This document shows, one piece after another, positions 34,090 to 42,850 of a DNA stretch of 48,611 nucleotides. The notes under the pieces were generated by a model. The model saw only the letters and a list, made by a program, of their open reading frames with translations. It was not told where the DNA came from and did no database searches. The stretch is taken from the NCBI RefSeq assembly GCF_003605755.1, contig NZ_RAHJ01000021.1, forward strand, positions 1-48,611, read 5' to 3'. Source of the DNA: Tsuneonella suprasediminis. Lineage in GTDB: Bacteria > Pseudomonadota > Alphaproteobacteria > Sphingomonadales > Sphingomonadaceae. Position 1 is the first letter of the stretch; each line of letters begins with the position of its first letter. The translations under genes were made by a program, and so were the position numbers.

Positions 34090-34785
34090 TCACCCGCCAG
34101 TCAGCCACTGTATTGCGGCATCGCAATGCGCGCGGGTGGAATCGAATATCGGCAGAACATTGGCATCAACATCGATCACCAGCTCCAGTTCGGTACAGGC
34201 GAGAACGATCGCTTTTGCTCCATCCTGTTCCTTGCGGGTGATGAGAGTCTTAAACATCCTCTCCGCCTCCCGTGTGGCCTTGCCACGCATCAGATCGTCG
34301 TAAATCACGCGGTCGATCTGATCGATGACATCGCTATCTGGCGGCATCAAATCGACACCGTGTGCGACAAGGCGTTGGCGATAAAAGCTCTCGGTCATAA
34401 CGTTGCGCGTACCGAACAGCGCCGCATCGGTTGCCCCGGCCTCCTGCATTTCGCGGCCCACGCAATCGGCAATATGGATAATGGGGATCGATACCGATGC
34501 CGCCACCCTGTCATAGACCTTGTGCATCGAATTGGCGCAAATCATCAGTGCTCCGGCCCCGGCCTGTTCGAGCCGCTGCGCGCTCTCGCTCAACACCAGC
34601 GCGGCGCGGTCCCATTCGGCATCTTCGCGTAAGCCGTAGAGATGGGAGAAATCGAGGCTTTCGATCAGCAGGGGCGCGCTCGCATGCCCTTCTTCGCTGG
34701 CGCGTTGCACACCGCGGTTGATCCGTTCGTAATATGTACGGGTCGATACCCAGCTCATCCCGCCGATCAGGCCCAGCTTACGCAT
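34090..34785 (-). CDS. Aspartate/glutamate racemase family protein
   Basis: A cofactor-independent amino acid racemase of 231 residues. Two catalytic cysteines are visible, in LMICANSMHKV and VLACTELELV, and KLGLIGGMSWVSTRTYYERIN is the N-terminal signature of the YgeA-like group. The ATG at 34785 has GGAGG six bases upstream; an alternative ATG four codons earlier overlaps that site. The substrate could be aspartate, glutamate or a broader set. Confidence 0.9.
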   Translation of the reverse strand: MRKLGLIGGMSWVSTRTYYERINRGVQRASEEGHASAPLLIESLDFSHLYGLREDAEWDRAALVLSESAQRLEQAGAGALMICANSMHKVYDRVAASVSIPIIHIADCVGREMQEAGATDAALFGTRNVMTESFYRQRLVAHGVDLMPPDSDVIDQIDRVIYDDLMRGKATREAERMFKTLITRKEQDGAKAIVLACTELELVIDVDANVLPIFDSTRAHCDAAIQWLTGG

Positions 34786-34848
34786 GCGCGCCTCCATATC
34801 TTGTAACTAGTATTTGAATTTGCGACCGTTGGCCGCAAGCACCCGGCC

Positions 34849-35880
34849 TTAATGGCCTGCGCGTGCTGCGTCCATTTGCGGCAGCGCAGCAATCCACCGC
34901 TCCACCACTGCCAATCCGTCGCGGTCCACAGTCGCCTTGCCCAATTCGGGCATTGCCACCCCGGCCTCCGAACTGGCCATGCGATAGGTGAGGATCGATT
35001 GGTCGGGTTTGCCCGGCACAATATCGTACAGCAGGTTGCCCGCCCCGCGCCCGGCCGCAACCGGATGCTTCATGATGCCGATGGCGTGAGGATCGGATTG
35101 TTCCCACCGCAAATCGAGGCCCGAATTCGATGCGGTCGCGCCGGGGCGATGGCAATGGGCACAATTGGCATCGAGATAACCCCGCGCTGCCGCCTCCGCA
35201 GGGGCGCTGGCGCGGTCTTCCCATACGGGAAGCCTGTGCGCGACAGCCGGTACTGTGTCGATCATCCCGGCATCGGCAAACCGATCAAGCCAATCGGCCG
35301 AAAGATTGCGCGCTTTCGGACCGATAGGGATCACCGCGCCGTTCAGCCCGTGGCATTCCTTGCACTGATTCTTGTTGGGCACCCGATAATCGATCGCCTC
35401 ACCCGCCGGTGTCGTTACCGGCAGCCGCGCACCGGCAACCGCCAGTTTGGCTTCTGTCTGTTCGTCGTTCCACACATAGGGCAACGCCAGCCAGCCATCG
35501 GCGCGGTGCAGCAACACACGGGTTTCGATCAGGTGCCGCTTGCCATCTTTCTGAAAAGCGAAAGTCTTGATCAACGCCGCGCCCACCGGCAGGTCGATCA
35601 ATCCCTCCCCATCGGCCTTCGCCTGTGTGCCCTTGGGCACATAAACGAACCGCAGCTTCTCCGCCCCATTAGACCATAGCGGGGTATTCAGCCTATACGG
35701 GGTCACCCGTACCGCCGGTATCTGCGCGGCGGCATCGGTGAAGAACCCATATTCGGACAAAGTGCGCGGCAGCCCCGCTTCTGCAATCGCCACATCGTTC
35801 ACCGCCGCAGGTTTGGGTGAAGCAGCAAAAGCAACCGCAGCAGTTACCAGCGCAGCGCCGAATACGAGCGAACGAATCAC
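34849..35880 (-). CDS. SO2930-family diheme c-type cytochrome
   Basis: A periplasmic protein of 343 residues with a signal peptide (1-19) and two heme c motifs, CKECH and CAHCH. The N-terminal half (LSEYGFFTDAAAQIPAVRVTPYRLNTPLWSNGAEKLRFVY, given here only as landmark LNTPLWSNGAEK) is the TIGR03806-type domain. This family is always encoded beside a TIGR03805-type beta-helix protein, as here. The start overlaps that gene (ATGA). It probably transfers electrons from an unknown reaction on the partner's substrate. Confidence 0.9.
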   Translation of the reverse strand: MIRSLVFGAALVTAAVAFAASPKPAAVNDVAIAEAGLPRTLSEYGFFTDAAAQIPAVRVTPYRLNTPLWSNGAEKLRFVYVPKGTQAKADGEGLIDLPVGAALIKTFAFQKDGKRHLIETRVLLHRADGWLALPYVWNDEQTEAKLAVAGARLPVTTPAGEAIDYRVPNKNQCKECHGLNGAVIPIGPKARNLSADWLDRFADAGMIDTVPAVAHRLPVWEDRASAPAEAAARGYLDANCAHCHRPGATASNSGLDLRWEQSDPHAIGIMKHPVAAGRGAGNLLYDIVPGKPDQSILTYRMASSEAGVAMPELGKATVDRDGLAVVERWIAALPQMDAARAGH

Positions 35881-37085
35881 GAAACCAGCCGGGCCTCCAG
35901 CTCCTCAGGCGCACCGATTCCATCCATATTCCACGGCTGGCCATAGGCAGGCACGCTGAGCGGACCGGGCTTTGCCTCTGCCATCGATTGCCCTTGTTTG
36001 CTGAGATTAAGCGACCAGCCCGGCATTTCCGGGCTGGCGAGCACGGCGGGCGTATCGCCATCCTGCTGTAAACCGTCCCACATCAGCGTCGGCAGCGCAC
36101 CGCCGAATGCCTGCACTACGGGGGCGATACCCGGCAGATCGGGGTCCTGCCCATTATCGTATGCCTGATTGTCGGCCACCACCACCTCGCGTGGATAGGG
36201 GTTGTACCGCTTGTCCTCGAACGGCTTGATATAGGTGACCACCATCACCGCGGCCGTTGGGTTATCGACAATAGTATTGTTGTCCACCCACACCTGTTCG
36301 TTGGCCATCACCATGATGCCTGTGCCGCGCGGCACGCCTGCGACAATATTTCCCTTGGGAGCGAAATTGGGCGTGGTATTCGTGCTGACGAGGTTCTCCC
36401 GCACCAGCACGTTCCCGCCCCCCATCACCGGCAGATTGGGCAAATCGAACACCAGAATGCCACCGGTATTGCCGGTGACCATATTGCGTTCGACGATTGC
36501 ATCGCGACTGTTTTCGATTTCGATCCCGGCGACATTCTGCCGCGCGATGGAGTTCCGCACGGTAATCTTGCGCGACTGGCCGACATAGATCCCCGCATCC
36601 GAAGCGCCCGACACTTCGCATTCAGCGATCAGCACCCCGGTGCTTTCCACGGGATAGATGCCATAGGCACCGTTGGTCGGCTTTGGCCCGCCGGTCCAGG
36701 TCACGCGGACCCGTTGATAGACGATGTCGTCGGCCCCCTTCGATTTGATCCCGTCTCCTTGCGGATTTTCGACAGCGAAATCACGTAAAGTTACTTTGTC
36801 CGACGTCACCAGCAGCCCTTCGCCCGCGCCTTTCTGCCCGGTGAAGTCGAGGACGGTGGCATTCATCCCTGCACCGCGCACAGTCACGTTATCGACATCG
36901 AGGCTGAGCCCGTCATCGAGCACGAACCGCCCCGCGCCCAGCACGACCTCGTCCCCCGGCTCGCTCAGGATCAACGCTTCCTGCAATCGCTCCCCGGCAC
37001 CGTCGCCCGCGGCGATTTCGTGAGTGGCCGCATAGGCGGGGCTCGCGGCGCACAGCGCCAGCGCAGTCATACAGGTCATCCTCAT
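35877..37085 (-). CDS. Parallel beta-helix repeat protein, TIGR03805-type
   Basis: A secreted right-handed beta-helix protein of 402 residues with a signal peptide (1-19, ending SPAYA). Repeats of the type GDGIKSKGADDIVYQRVRV, GAYGIYPVEST, DAGIYVGQSRKITVRNS and AGIEIENSRDAIVERN stack as in pectate lyase folds. It forms an obligate pair with the diheme cytochrome downstream, with which it overlaps by four bases. The start is the ATG at 37085 or the one two codons later. The substrate of the pair is unknown. Confidence 0.9.
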   Translation of the reverse strand: MRMTCMTALALCAASPAYAATHEIAAGDGAGERLQEALILSEPGDEVVLGAGRFVLDDGLSLDVDNVTVRGAGMNATVLDFTGQKGAGEGLLVTSDKVTLRDFAVENPQGDGIKSKGADDIVYQRVRVTWTGGPKPTNGAYGIYPVESTGVLIAECEVSGASDAGIYVGQSRKITVRNSIARQNVAGIEIENSRDAIVERNMVTGNTGGILVFDLPNLPVMGGGNVLVRENLVSTNTTPNFAPKGNIVAGVPRGTGIMVMANEQVWVDNNTIVDNPTAAVMVVTYIKPFEDKRYNPYPREVVVADNQAYDNGQDPDLPGIAPVVQAFGGALPTLMWDGLQQDGDTPAVLASPEMPGWSLNLSKQGQSMAEAKPGPLSVPAYGQPWNMDGIGAPEELEARLVS

Positions 37086-37221
37086 ATGACAGATGCTGAT
37101 ACTGACAGAGCTGTAAGTCAATCACTACGTTGAGGATTTGTCCCCTTGCGATTATCCACTTGCGCGACTCATCGGTCAGGCGCAGTCCTCTGATGTCCTA
37201 CCTGGAGTGGAGCATTGTGAG

Positions 37222-37593
37222 ATGATGCGTGCAAAGCTTGCCTGCGCCCCGTTGGCGCTGGCCCTGATCACAACCCCGGCAATGGCTGAAGACTGGGATT
37301 TCGTGCTGACCAACGACACCGGCAAAACGGTGACACAGGTCGAACTAACGCCCACAGGTCAGGCCAAATGGGCCGCGCAACGCACCGAAGAAGGTGTGCC
37401 GAGCGAAGTGAAGAACGGCAATGACTGGACCGTCCATTTCGACAAGGCCGAAGGCACCTGCGATTATGACGTGCGCCTGACATTTGCCGACAAAAGCACC
37501 GCCGTGTGGACGGGATTGAACGTGTGCGACAACGCCTTTGCCGAATTCAGCTATCGCAATGGCAACCCGGTGATCGTGGTCGACGACGATTGA
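37222..37593 (+). CDS. Small secreted protein, unknown function
   Basis: A protein of 123 residues with a signal peptide (about 1-22, ending PAMA). The start is the first of two ATG codons at 37222/37225. The mature 100 residues contain two cysteines, in GTCDYDV and NVCDNAF, that could form one disulfide, and an acidic C-terminus (VVDDD). DWDFVLTNDTGKTVTQVELTP suggests a beta-sandwich. I do not recognise a function. It converges with pntB across a shared hairpin. Confidence 0.75.
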   Translation: MMRAKLACAPLALALITTPAMAEDWDFVLTNDTGKTVTQVELTPTGQAKWAAQRTEEGVPSEVKNGNDWTVHFDKAEGTCDYDVRLTFADKSTAVWTGLNVCDNAFAEFSYRNGNPVIVVDDD

Positions 37594-37607
37594 TCTGTAC
37601 TGATCGC

Positions 37608-37635
37608 AAGGCGCTCGCGATCAGTCGAGCGCCTT
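37608..37635. terminator. Bidirectional terminator overlapping pntB end
   Basis: AAGGCGCTCG and CGAGCGCCTT form a perfect 10-bp stem with an 8-base loop. The right arm encodes the last residues of PntB, so coding sequence and terminator overlap. Confidence 0.55.
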
Positions 37636-39174
37636 GACGATTTCCTCGACCATCTTCTTGGCATCGCTCAGCAGCATGGTCGTCTGGTTCATATAGAACA
37701 CATCGTTATCGACCCCGGCATAGCCCACGCCGCCCATGCTGCGCTTGATGAAGAACACCTGCTTCGCCTTGTCCACATCGAACACCGGCATCCCGTAAAT
37801 CGGGGATGACTTGTCGGTTTTGGCCGCGGGATTCACCACGTCGTTCGCGCCGATGATGAAGGCGACATCGGCAGTCGCGAATTCACTGTTGATGTCTTCC
37901 AGCTCGAACACTTCGTCGTAGGGCACATTCGCCTCTGCCAGCAGCACGTTCATATGCCCCGGCATACGGCCCGCGACCGGGTGGATGGCGTATTTCACCT
38001 CGACACCCTTCTCCTTCAGAACATCGCCCATCTCGCGCAAGGCATGCTGCGCCTGCGCCACGGCCATACCATAGCCGGGGATGATGATGACCTTTTCCGC
38101 CTGTTCCAGCATGAAGGCGGCATCGTCGGCACTGCCCTGCTTATACGGACGCTGCTCGCCACCGGCAGCGCTGCCGCCGGAGCTGTCTTCCGCGCCGAAG
38201 CCGCCTGCGATAACGCTGATGAAACTGCGGTTCATCGCCCGGCACATGATATAGCTGAGGATTGCGCCAGACGATCCGACCAATGCACCGGTGACGATCA
38301 TCGCGGTGTTGTGCAGCGTGAAGCCCATCGCCGCTGCCGCCCAGCCGGAATAGCTGTTCAGCATCGACACCACGACGGGCATATCCGCCCCACCGATAGG
38401 GATAATCAGCAGGAACCCGATGGCAAAGGCAAGGCCGAGCACGACCCAGAATATCCATCCCTCACCCGCACCAGCCACCGGCTGCATGGCGTAAAGAACC
38501 GTCAGCACGATAATCGCCAGCAATGTGCCGAGGTTGATGATATGCCGCCCCGGCAGCATGATCGGTGCGCCGCTCATATTCCCGTTCAGCTTGGCAAAGG
38601 CGATCACCGATCCGCTGAACGTGATCGCCCCGATGGCCGCGCCCAGCACCATCTCCACCCGGCTGACGGCAAGGATATTGCCCGCCGCGTCGAGAATGCC
38701 GAACGATCCGGGGTTGAGGAATGCCGCCGCTGCCACCAGCACCGCCGCCAGACCGACCAGGCTATGAAACGCCGCCACCAGTTGCGGCATCGCTGTCATC
38801 GCGATCCGCCGGGCGATCACGAACCCGACTGCGCCACCGATGGCGATGGCGATGGCGATTTCCCAGATATTGCCGACCGAATGCGTGACCAGCGTCGTCA
38901 CCACCGCGATCAGCATCCCCGCCATGCCAAACCGGTTGCCCCGGCGGCTGGTGGCCGGACTGGACAGCCCACGCAAGGCGAGGATGAAGAACACACCGGC
39001 GACGAGGTAGGCCAGCGCGACCCACGGGTTGACTGCCTGCCCCTCAGCCCCGGCAGCATAGGCCGGTGTTGCCGTAAACAGAGCCAGCACAGCGCCTAGG
39101 CTCGTCGTGACAACGGCTTTCATGCTGACGCCCTTTTCAGCGCGTTGGCGTATGATTGAGAAGAGCGACCTCAT
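37621..39174 (-). CDS. pntB: NAD(P) transhydrogenase subunit beta
   Basis: The membrane and NADP-binding subunit of proton-translocating transhydrogenase, 517 residues from the ATG at 39174, which overlaps the pntAB stop (TGATG). A second possible start is at 39123. About nine membrane helices are followed by the NADP-binding domain III: VIIIPGYGMAVAQAQHALREM and HPVAGRMPGHMNVLLAEA. It couples proton entry to NADPH formation. The last codons form one arm of a terminator. Confidence 0.95.
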   Translation of the reverse strand: MRSLFSIIRQRAEKGVSMKAVVTTSLGAVLALFTATPAYAAGAEGQAVNPWVALAYLVAGVFFILALRGLSSPATSRRGNRFGMAGMLIAVVTTLVTHSVGNIWEIAIAIAIGGAVGFVIARRIAMTAMPQLVAAFHSLVGLAAVLVAAAAFLNPGSFGILDAAGNILAVSRVEMVLGAAIGAITFSGSVIAFAKLNGNMSGAPIMLPGRHIINLGTLLAIIVLTVLYAMQPVAGAGEGWIFWVVLGLAFAIGFLLIIPIGGADMPVVVSMLNSYSGWAAAAMGFTLHNTAMIVTGALVGSSGAILSYIMCRAMNRSFISVIAGGFGAEDSSGGSAAGGEQRPYKQGSADDAAFMLEQAEKVIIIPGYGMAVAQAQHALREMGDVLKEKGVEVKYAIHPVAGRMPGHMNVLLAEANVPYDEVFELEDINSEFATADVAFIIGANDVVNPAAKTDKSSPIYGMPVFDVDKAKQVFFIKRSMGGVGYAGVDNDVFYMNQTTMLLSDAKKMVEEIVKALD

Positions 39175-39458
39175 CACTTCTTCTCCTTCTTCTTGTACAT
39201 CGCCAGCATCCGTTCGGTCACGGCAAAGCCGCCGAAGATGTTGACACTGGCGAGCACGACCGCCGCCAGCCCCAGCCACTTGGCCCCCGGCACGTTCGCC
39301 GCCGCAGCCGCGATCAGCGCGCCCACGATGATGACGCTGGAAATGGCGTTGGTCACCGCCATCAAAGGCGTATGCAACGCAGGCGTGACCGACCAGACGA
39401 CGTAGTACCCTACAAAACAGGCCAGCACGAAAATCGACAAGATGGATATGAAGTCCAT
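39174..39458 (-). CDS. pntAB: NAD(P) transhydrogenase subunit alpha, membrane part
   Basis: A 94-residue protein with three membrane helices (FISILSIFVLACFVGYYVVW, AVTNAISSVIIVGALIAAA, LAAVVLASVNIFGGFAV) corresponding to the membrane end of PntA, which is a separate gene in many alphaproteobacteria. It overlaps pntB by one base. A repeat-bearing gap of 246 bp separates it from pntAA. Confidence 0.95.
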   Translation of the reverse strand: MDFISILSIFVLACFVGYYVVWSVTPALHTPLMAVTNAISSVIIVGALIAAAAANVPGAKWLGLAAVVLASVNIFGGFAVTERMLAMYKKKEKK

Positions 39459-39478
39459 TAACGGATGGCTCCTGCTGA

Positions 39479-39690
39479 TCCTCCCCCAACCGGGGAGGTG
39501 GCAGCCGCCTCAGCGGCTGACGGATGGGGATTATCGGCCCAATAGCTCGCTATCGAATCTGCCATGACGGACGCATCGCGCAAGATCGCCTTTGCGGTTT
39601 GGAGGGATTGCCGAGCGTGGTTCTTCACTTCGTCCCCTCCGTCAGCGCTACGCGCTGCCACCCGCCCCGGCGAGCGAGGAATTTCGCGTT
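39479..39690. repeat. Pair of palindromic repeats (class C) in opposite orientation inside the pnt operon
   Basis: GGTGGCAGC-hairpin-GCTGACGGA-GGGG at 39495-39530 recurs inverted at about 39635-39670 (CCCCTCCGTCAGCG with GCTGCCACC). Each has a stem: CAGCCGC/GCGGCTG and CAGCGC/GCGCTG. A 67-codon open frame across this region (39458-39661) ends in TAATG over the pntAB start; it is more likely a by-product than a gene. Confidence 0.6.
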
Positions 39691-39704
39691 TTCAGGCGCC
39701 CCCT

Positions 39705-40826
39705 TCAACCCTGCAACCTCTCGTTCACGACCGCCCCGCCTTTGGTCAGGCGCACGGCATCGCCGATTTCTTCGTCCAGAGTGACAGTGCCCGCTTCCTT
39801 GTCCCAGAATGCGGAGAGGAAGTTGAACAGGTTGCGCGCGAACAGTGCAGAGGCATCTGCCGCCAGCGTGGCAGGAGTGTTGGCAAAGCCGATGATCTTC
39901 ACGCCATGCTTTTCCACCACCTGATCCGCGACCGACCCTTCGACGTTGCCCCCTTGGGCCACTGCCAGATCGAAGATCACGCTGCCCGGCTTCATGCTGG
40001 CAACCTGCGCGTCCGAAATCAGGCGCGGCGCGGCGCGGCCAGGGATCAGCGCGGTGGTGATAACGATATCCTGTTTGGCGATATGGCCCGATACCAGTTC
40101 GGCCTGCGCCTTCTGGTATTCTTCGCTCATTTCCGTGGCATAGCCGCCGCTGCCTTCGCCTTCGATTCCCGCGACGCTTTCGACGAAAATCGGCTTGGCC
40201 CCAAGCGACTGGATCTGTTCCTTCGTCGCGCTTCGCACGTCGGTTGCGGAAACCTGCGCGCCCAGCCGCTTGGCCGTGGCAATCGCCTGCAACCCGGCAA
40301 CACCGACGCCCATCACGAATACCCGCGCGGCCTGAACCGTGCCGGCGGCAGTCATCATCATCGGGAACGCCCGGCCATATGTATCGGCGGCAGCGATCAC
40401 CGCCTTGTATCCGGCAAGGTTGGACTGGCTGGATAGCACATCCATGCTCTGCGCGCGGGTGATGCGCGGCATGAACTCCATGCTCAGCGCTTCCAGCCCG
40501 GCGCTGGCATAGGCATCTACACGCGCACGGTTGCCAAACGGGTCGAACGTAGCGGCGACCATTGCGCCGGGATTCACCCCGACAAGAGCACCCGGATCGG
40601 GCGCCTGCACACCAAGGACGATATCCGCACCCTTCAGCACCTGCTCCGCCGGGCCAAGTTCGGCCCCGGCATCGGAATAGGCGGCATCGGTGATGGAGGC
40701 AGTTTGCCCGGCGCCCTGTTCAACCGCGACGACAGCACCCAACCCCATGAACTTCTTCACAGTTTCAGGTGTGACTGCGGCGCGGGTTTCACCCGGAGCA
40801 GTCTCCTTGAGGACAGCTATCCGCAA
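39705..40826 (-). CDS. pntAA: NAD(P) transhydrogenase subunit alpha, NAD-binding part
   Basis: The soluble NAD(H)-binding subunit, 373 residues. The N-terminus RIAVLKETAPGETRAAVTPE begins with TTG at 40826, nine bases downstream of the subunit IV stop; no better start is in frame, since translation upstream would enter that gene. The Rossmann motif is VFVMGVGVAGLQAIATAKRLGA, and FDLAVAQGGNVEGS contacts NAD. It is first of the pntAA-pntAB-pntB set. Confidence 0.94.
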   Translation of the reverse strand: MRIAVLKETAPGETRAAVTPETVKKFMGLGAVVAVEQGAGQTASITDAAYSDAGAELGPAEQVLKGADIVLGVQAPDPGALVGVNPGAMVAATFDPFGNRARVDAYASAGLEALSMEFMPRITRAQSMDVLSSQSNLAGYKAVIAAADTYGRAFPMMMTAAGTVQAARVFVMGVGVAGLQAIATAKRLGAQVSATDVRSATKEQIQSLGAKPIFVESVAGIEGEGSGGYATEMSEEYQKAQAELVSGHIAKQDIVITTALIPGRAAPRLISDAQVASMKPGSVIFDLAVAQGGNVEGSVADQVVEKHGVKIIGFANTPATLAADASALFARNLFNFLSAFWDKEAGTVTLDEEIGDAVRLTKGGAVVNERLQG

Positions 40827-40834
40827 GGCGGCGA

Positions 40835-40960
40835 TCAGCTTGCGATCGCGAGAACGACCAGCGCCACAATGATGATCAACACCGGAACGCTGATTTTGAC
40901 TAGCCCGATGAAGCCATCGTAAGTGCCTTCGTGTTCCTTCATATCGTTTGCAGATGCCAT
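40835..40960 (-). CDS. aa3-type cytochrome c oxidase subunit IV
   Basis: A 41-residue protein with a short charged start (MASANDMKEHEGTYDGFIGL) and one membrane helix (VPVLIIIVALVVLAIAS). This is the bacterial subunit IV family (COX4_pro_2), a single-helix subunit of aa3 oxidases. Unlike the rest of the oxidase genes it is encoded directly upstream of pntAA, nine bases away, and so appears to be co-transcribed with the transhydrogenase. Confidence 0.85.
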   Translation of the reverse strand: MASANDMKEHEGTYDGFIGLVKISVPVLIIIVALVVLAIAS

Positions 40961-41114
40961 TGTGATAAATACCCCTGTGTTAGGCAAACTCTCTTTCCCA
41001 CTTCCTATCGAACGCTCGCCACAGGCTCAAGCCCTGTCGCATCAGCCTTAATCTCGCATTTACTTGCCTGGCGTAAAGCGGGCTTTCGTACCATAACGGG
41101 ACATTCGGGTAACT

Positions 41115-42536
41115 ATGGCACACGGCGCAGAACGCCTCCTGATGCTGATTGACGACGAACCGGCGCAGAGCCGGTTAATCAGCGCGCTCGCCGCCCGTGA
41201 GGGCTGGCGTACGATCGTAGTGGCCGATTCGGAAAGCGCCATCGCCACCCTTGGCACACGCCAGGGGATGCAGCTGTCCGCGATCATCCTCGACCAGTGG
41301 GTGCCGGGCGACGATGCCTGCAGCCTGATCGAAGAACTCAAAGCCCGCCGCCCCGGTCTGCCGGTACTGATGCTGACCACCAGTTCCAGCCCGTTGCTGG
41401 CGGTAGAGGCGATGCGCGCAGGTGCCACCGATTACCTCATCAAACCGGTCGCGCCCGACCGTCTGATGCAGGCCCTCCGCAGTGCGACCCGGCAGGAAGC
41501 TCCGCGCGACGAACTGCAACCGCTGACCGAGAAGATGGGCACCGTGCTCGACTTCGACGCGATGGTCGGCACCGCGCCGATGTTCCGCGCCGCTCTCGCC
41601 AAAGCTGCCAAGGCCGCTCGCGGCCACGGCAACGTGCTGATCGAAGGCGAGAACGGCACCGGCAAGGAGATGCTGTTGCGCGCAATGCACGCGGCCAGCC
41701 CGCGTTCGAAGGCGCCGTTCCGGCTCATCAACGCACGCGGCATTCCGGCCCATTCCATCGAATCGGTGCTGTTCGGGCATGAGAAAGGCGCATTTCCCGG
41801 TGCGTTCGAACGGCAGATGGGCGCATTGCAGTTTTGCGATGGCGGCACACTGGTGATCGACGAAGTCGACCGGCTCGACATGGCAATGCAGGCCAAGCTG
41901 GCCGAAACGCTGGCCACCGGCGTGGTTCGTCCCGTTGGTGCGAAGCACGGTTTCCGCATCGATGTGCGGGTGCTGAGCGCGAGCAACCTGCCGCTGATCG
42001 ATGCGAAGAACGCGGGCTACTTCCACCCCGCCCTGCTCGAACAGCTCGGCGCAACGCGTATTGCGCTGCCCGCCTTGCGTGACCGGGCGGGCGATATCCC
42101 TGCCCTCTCACGCTATTTCCTGGCGCGTATCGGTGAACAGCCGGGGCTTCGCACGCTGACCATAACCGACAGCGCACTGTCGTTGCTGTCGGCATACGAC
42201 TGGCCGGGCAACGTGCGCCAGTTGCAACAGGTGCTGTTCCGCGCTGCCGTGTTCTGCGACGGCGATGCGCTGACCGCCGCCAGCTTCCCGCAACTGACCG
42301 AGATGCTGGGCAGCGAGTTCGACGATCAGCGCGACCCGCGACAGGAGGGCGTGGGCGTGATGCTCTACACCGACGATGGCAATCTGCGCCCGTTGGAAGA
42401 GATCGAGGCCGATGTGATCCGGCTGGCGATTGGCCACTATCGCGGGCGAATGACCGAAGTGGCCCGGCGGCTGGGGATCGGACGCTCGACGCTCTATCGC
42501 AAACTGGGCGATCTGGGGATCGACAACGCTGCATAG
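41115..42536 (+). CDS. NtrC-like response regulator with degenerate sigma-54 activation motifs
   Basis: A 473-residue regulator with the NtrC layout. The receiver domain (1-125) has the acidic pair D13-D14, phospho-acceptor D60, T89 and K110. The AAA+ domain (about 145-385) keeps Walker A GENGTGKE (178-185) and Walker B GGTLVIDE (243-250). The sigma-54 contact loop reads GAFPGA (225-230) instead of GAFTGA. Where activators have two arginine fingers (FRxDL...RL), this protein reads FHPALLEQL, so both arginines are absent. A Fis-type helix-turn-helix lies at about 430-468. It may bind DNA without activating sigma-54 polymerase. No partner kinase is adjacent. Confidence 0.88.
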   Translation: MAHGAERLLMLIDDEPAQSRLISALAAREGWRTIVVADSESAIATLGTRQGMQLSAIILDQWVPGDDACSLIEELKARRPGLPVLMLTTSSSPLLAVEAMRAGATDYLIKPVAPDRLMQALRSATRQEAPRDELQPLTEKMGTVLDFDAMVGTAPMFRAALAKAAKAARGHGNVLIEGENGTGKEMLLRAMHAASPRSKAPFRLINARGIPAHSIESVLFGHEKGAFPGAFERQMGALQFCDGGTLVIDEVDRLDMAMQAKLAETLATGVVRPVGAKHGFRIDVRVLSASNLPLIDAKNAGYFHPALLEQLGATRIALPALRDRAGDIPALSRYFLARIGEQPGLRTLTITDSALSLLSAYDWPGNVRQLQQVLFRAAVFCDGDALTAASFPQLTEMLGSEFDDQRDPRQEGVGVMLYTDDGNLRPLEEIEADVIRLAIGHYRGRMTEVARRLGIGRSTLYRKLGDLGIDNAA

Positions 42537-42850
42537 TGGCGGTCCGGTTCACGCAGACATGGACCGCTCCTTCAAGTTTTGAAAGTGTGACTTTCGTCCT
42601 CCAAAATCGCAACTCCGCGCAGCAAACACTTGTGTTCATGTCCATTTTTTTGGTCTGATCGTGGCACACGGCATCGTCACGATGTGGCTTTCGCATTTCG
42701 CCCGTTTGGACTGCCGGATCGCACTTTTTTCCAAACCTCCATTCCACCTGCAATTGCACCGCGCGAAACGCAGCTCCGACCGGCAAAGTGCCACGATGCA
42801 TATCGTGTAGGAAAACCGTTTCGCCGCCCGCTCTGCTCCGCTAGATTGCG
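42537..42850. other. Spacer with hairpin, no gene seen
   Basis: A stem GCGGTCC/GGACCGC (42539-42567, loop 15) follows the response regulator gene and is a possible terminator. A T7 run occurs near 42645. No coding frame on either strand looks real; the long minus-strand frame here is an extension of non-coding antisense sequence. Confidence 0.5.

Noticed and set aside
39458-39661. A 67-codon frame between pntAA and pntAB
   Set aside because: It lies over class C repeats and lacks homology. Its TAATG overlap with pntAB is suggestive, so it is mentioned under the repeat but not called as a gene.
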